Source: an uncultured Bacteroides sp.
GTDB taxonomy: Bacteria; Bacteroidota; Bacteroidia; Bacteroidales; Bacteroidaceae
DNA length: 64,000 nucleotides
Direction: 5' to 3'
Assembly: GCA_947074295.1 (NCBI GenBank)
Contig: CAMTPC010000001.1
Coordinates: forward strand, 1-64,000
The translations under genes were made by a program, and so were the position numbers. The notes under the pieces are model-generated. The model did no database searches, was not told the DNA's origin, and saw only the letters and a list, made by a program, of their open reading frames with translations. Shown piece by piece: positions 60,802 through 64,000 of this stretch (positions are counted from its first letter, which is position 1; every line of letters begins with the position of its first letter).

Positions 60802-62064
60802 ATGAAAAAGTTAGTTATTAAATCAGTATTTGCAGCGTTAGTGAGCTGCATCGTGTTAGGTTTCAGCAGTTGTTCTTCCAAGAAGAGCACTGATAGTATA
60901 ACTTCTGCGGGAGTAGATAATGACAGTATTGTCGAGATTGGTATCTTACATTCATTGAGTGGCACAATGGCGATTTCGGAAGTATCGCTTCGTGATGTTT
61001 TATTGATGGGTATCGATGAAATCAATGCGGCAGGCGGTGTATTGGGCAAAAAGATTGTCCCAAAAATCGTGGATCCTGCATCTGACTGGGATTTATTCGC
61101 CGAAAAAGCCAAAGAGCTTTTGGGTAAAGATAAAGTGAAGGCGGTATTCGGTTGCTGGACATCTGTATCGCGCAAATCAGTTTTGCCTGTTTTCGAAGAG
61201 TACAATGGATTGCTTTTCTATCCTGTACAATATGAAGGACAAGAATGCTCGCCCAACATCATCTATACAGGTGCAACACCCAATCAACAGCTAATCCCAG
61301 CTGCCGAGTATTTGATGAGCGAAGAAGGCGGCGGTTATAAGAAATTCTATCTATTGGGTACAGATTACGTATTTCCACGCACAGCTAACTCGATTCTCAA
61401 AAACTACTTATTGGCTCAGGGCATTCCTGCCGAAAACATTATCGAGGAATATACCCCTTTCCACCATCAAGACTATCAAACCATCGTGTCTAAGATCAAA
61501 CGTTTTGCCATGTCGGGCAACACATGTGTGTTAAGCACTATCAATGGCGATAGTAACGTACCTTTCTATAAGGAGTTTGCCAACCAAGGGTTGAACTCAG
61601 CATCTTGCCCTATCATGGCTTTCTCGGTAGCCGAAGATGAACTTAGAGCAATGGATACCGAGTTCTTAATTGGCCACCTAGCCGCATGGAACTACTTCCA
61701 GTCACACAAGACACCTGAAAACTTTAAGTTCACTGAAAACTTCAAGAAATATTGTGCCGACAACAAACTACCTGGAGGAAATGATCGCGTGACAGATGAT
61801 CCAATCTGCTGGTCGTATACAGGTCTTTACCTTTGGAAAACAGCAGTAGAAAGAGCAGGTTCGTTTGATGTAGACAAGGTTATTGCAGCACTTGCCGATC
61901 TAGAAATCGATTCGCCTGCAGGTACGGTGAAAATGCATGCTGACAATCATCACCTTGCCAAAGCAGCCGTAATCGGTGAAATCAGACCCGACGGTCAGTT
62001 TGACATCATAAGTAGCACTGATATGCTGATTGAGCCTCAACCATTCAGCCAATATTCTAACTAA
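60802..62064 (+). CDS. urtA: Urea ABC transporter substrate-binding protein
   Basis: IGILHSLSGTMAISEVSLRDVLLMGIDEINAAGGVLGKKI, CWTSVSRKSVLPVFEEYNGLLFYPVQYEGQECSPNIIYTGATPNQQ; lipobox. Confidence 0.96.
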   Translation: MKKLVIKSVFAALVSCIVLGFSSCSSKKSTDSITSAGVDNDSIVEIGILHSLSGTMAISEVSLRDVLLMGIDEINAAGGVLGKKIVPKIVDPASDWDLFAEKAKELLGKDKVKAVFGCWTSVSRKSVLPVFEEYNGLLFYPVQYEGQECSPNIIYTGATPNQQLIPAAEYLMSEEGGGYKKFYLLGTDYVFPRTANSILKNYLLAQGIPAENIIEEYTPFHHQDYQTIVSKIKRFAMSGNTCVLSTINGDSNVPFYKEFANQGLNSASCPIMAFSVAEDELRAMDTEFLIGHLAAWNYFQSHKTPENFKFTENFKKYCADNKLPGGNDRVTDDPICWSYTGLYLWKTAVERAGSFDVDKVIAALADLEIDSPAGTVKMHADNHHLAKAAVIGEIRPDGQFDIISSTDMLIEPQPFSQYSN

Positions 62065-62101
62065 ATCATTCAATCTCTATAACAAAAAAACAGTCATTAC
62101 C

Positions 62102-63703
62102 ATGCGAAGTAAACTAGTTTGGGTTATTATCTGTTTCACAATCAGTTGTTCACTCTTTGCGCAGGATTTGTCGGTGAGTCAAGCAATCACCGACATCCTG
62201 AGCAAGGATGCTGAAAAATCAGCCCCAGCATGGACTTATCTGAGTAAACACGAAACAGACAGCATATTCCCATTTTTGGAAGCTGCACTTGATGGACGAC
62301 TCTACGCCTCGCATGACGGCCGAGCCATCACCCTCACAGAAGAAGGGAGTTTTTATCTTTATCCCGAATATCTGCCGACAGCTATTCCATATACAAAAGA
62401 CAACCTAGAGGCTATCAAACTATCGCGCAAGGAAAGAGTCCTTTTTAGCGAACTGATGCCAATGATCAATCTAAGCAGTCCCTCAGTAGAAATGCGCGCG
62501 AACGCCTATCGCCAGATAGCCGAACGAAGAGAAACCAAATGGCTATCCATCGTGAAAGAAGCCGCCGAGCACGAAACTGATGAATCACTAAAATCGATAG
62601 CACAAGAAACCCTCTATACACTAGAGCTACAAGGTGGAAACAATGAGGAACAAGCCGAAGCCATCGCCTACTTCTTGGCTCGCAAAACAACTAATGCCCA
62701 TCTACTGCTTCGCTCTTATCTGGAGCGATCAGACATTAGCGCCGCCAATCGCAGCACTGTGAAAAAGCAGATTGCACACTGGGATTTGGCCGAGCGAAAC
62801 AATCAGATTTATCAAAATATATTCAGCGGGCTTAGCCTAGGTAGTATACTTATCCTCAGTGCCTTGGGGCTTTCCATCATCTATGGTTTAGCAGGTATCA
62901 TCAATATGGCTCATGGAGAGTTCATGATGGTTGGCGCATATACCACCTTCTGTTTACAACAGATTTTCGAGAAGATGCTTCCTGCCGCTTGGTTCGATTG
63001 GTCCTTCTTCTTGGCACTGCCCATGGCCTTTATCGTAACAGCCTTTATCGGCCTGATCGTAGAACGATTAGTGATTCGCCATCTCTATAGCCGCCCATTA
63101 GAGAGCTTGCTCGCCACTTGGGGCATCAGCCTCATCATGATTCAGTTGGCTCGTAGTATATTTGGCGACTTGACCACCGTAAAATCACCTGCCATCTTAT
63201 CAGGTGGTTGGGAAATATCCGAAGGGATGATACTACCCTATAACCGTCTATTCATCATGGGACTGACAGTGGTGATCTTTACCATCGTCTATTTCGTATT
63301 CCAAAAATCACGCTTGGGCGTAAAGATCCGCGCCGTGACACAAAACCGCAACATGAGCGCCTGTGTGGGTATATCAACTCAGAAGACTGATATGATTACC
63401 TTCATGCTAGGATCTGGTCTGGCCGGCGTGGCTGGCTGTGCGGTAACACTCATCGGCAATGTGGTACCCGATATGGGACAGACTTACGTAGTAGACTCTT
63501 TCCTCGTAGTAGTGACTGGTGGAGTTGGTAAACTTGTGGGATGCGTAGTTTCTGGTTTGGGCATAGGTGTATTATCCAAAGCCTTTGAGGTGCCTTTCGA
63601 AGCCGTTTACGGTAAAGTGCTAATTCTTGTATTGATTATTGCATTCCTGCAGTATCGTCCCAAAGGGCTATTTGCCGATAAAGGACGTATTGGTGAGGAT
63701 TGA
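62102..63703 (+). CDS. urtB: Urea ABC transporter permease UrtB
   Basis: Extended periplasmic N-terminus then NIFSGLSLGSILILSALGLSIIYGLAGIINMAHGEFMMVGAYTTF; preferred start MRSKLVW at 62102. Confidence 0.94.
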   Translation: MRSKLVWVIICFTISCSLFAQDLSVSQAITDILSKDAEKSAPAWTYLSKHETDSIFPFLEAALDGRLYASHDGRAITLTEEGSFYLYPEYLPTAIPYTKDNLEAIKLSRKERVLFSELMPMINLSSPSVEMRANAYRQIAERRETKWLSIVKEAAEHETDESLKSIAQETLYTLELQGGNNEEQAEAIAYFLARKTTNAHLLLRSYLERSDISAANRSTVKKQIAHWDLAERNNQIYQNIFSGLSLGSILILSALGLSIIYGLAGIINMAHGEFMMVGAYTTFCLQQIFEKMLPAAWFDWSFFLALPMAFIVTAFIGLIVERLVIRHLYSRPLESLLATWGISLIMIQLARSIFGDLTTVKSPAILSGGWEISEGMILPYNRLFIMGLTVVIFTIVYFVFQKSRLGVKIRAVTQNRNMSACVGISTQKTDMITFMLGSGLAGVAGCAVTLIGNVVPDMGQTYVVDSFLVVVTGGVGKLVGCVVSGLGIGVLSKAFEVPFEAVYGKVLILVLIIAFLQYRPKGLFADKGRIGED

Positions 63704-63712
63704 TAAAACCTG

Positions 63713-64000
63713 ATGATTATGGAAAAAGATAAATTAAACTATATACTATTCCTCACAGCCTTTTTGGTATTGATGCCTCTGGCTTATCTGATGGGATGGG
63801 TAGATATCAACACTATGACGCTGTGGGGGCGTTACTTCTGTTTTGCCATCGCTGCCATCGGAGTAGACTTGATATGGGGCTACACAGGTATCATGACGAT
63901 GTGTCAAGCCTTCTTCTTCTGTCTTGGCGCGTATGGAATAGGTATGTTCATGACGTTGAGTAATCTGCCTGCCGGACAAGCGGTGCCCGATTTTATGACC
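63713..64000 (+). CDS. urtC: Urea ABC transporter permease UrtC, truncated by window edge
   Basis: MIMEKDKLNYILFLTAFLVLMPLAYLMGWVDINTMTLWGRYFCFAIAAIGVDLIWGYTGIMTMCQAFFFCLGAYGIGMFMTLSNLPAGQAVPDFMT; start could be 63719. Confidence 0.9.
   Translation, partial: MIMEKDKLNYILFLTAFLVLMPLAYLMGWVDINTMTLWGRYFCFAIAAIGVDLIWGYTGIMTMCQAFFFCLGAYGIGMFMTLSNLPAGQAVPDFMT

Noticed and set aside
1-64000. CRISPR arrays, tRNA/rRNA genes, transposases, phage genes
   Set aside because: No spaced identical repeats, cloverleaf-like genes, transposase or integrase motifs were seen; a tRNAscan/Infernal run would be needed to be certain.

Overview
This 64 kb window looks like a moderately AT-rich Bacteroidales chromosome. 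The support is SprA/type IX secretion, TAnnTTTG-type promoters, split methylmalonyl-CoA mutase, meso-DAP dehydrogenase, and the secG-lptE-EBP and coaX-OMP-TPR-lptC-CNNM-ppiD gene neighbourhoods. I see no rRNA, tRNA, CRISPR array, IS element or prophage. Most of the window is core and housekeeping genes. The most interesting accessory system is a compact minus-strand operon at 26822-29704. It encodes an SRD5A-like steroid 5-alpha-reductase family membrane protein, an Old-Yellow-Enzyme/BaiCD-like NADH:flavin oxidoreductase and a short-chain dehydrogenase, behind one well-formed Bacteroidetes promoter. This gene combination matches the logic of the 5AR/5BR/3beta-HSDH bile-acid/steroid-reducing clusters of gut Bacteroidales. 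Other points of interest are: a family of degenerate intergenic repeats with an exact 22-nt period at three separate loci; a candidate ~65-70-nt small RNA near 1.2 kb; tandem exported beta-carbonic anhydrases; a porin plus UrtABC urea-uptake locus; an unlisted 45-aa lysine-rich ORF; and a DUF4105/Lnb-like membrane protein translationally coupled to a PafA-like phosphatase. Product names come from reading the translations by eye; no database search was run.
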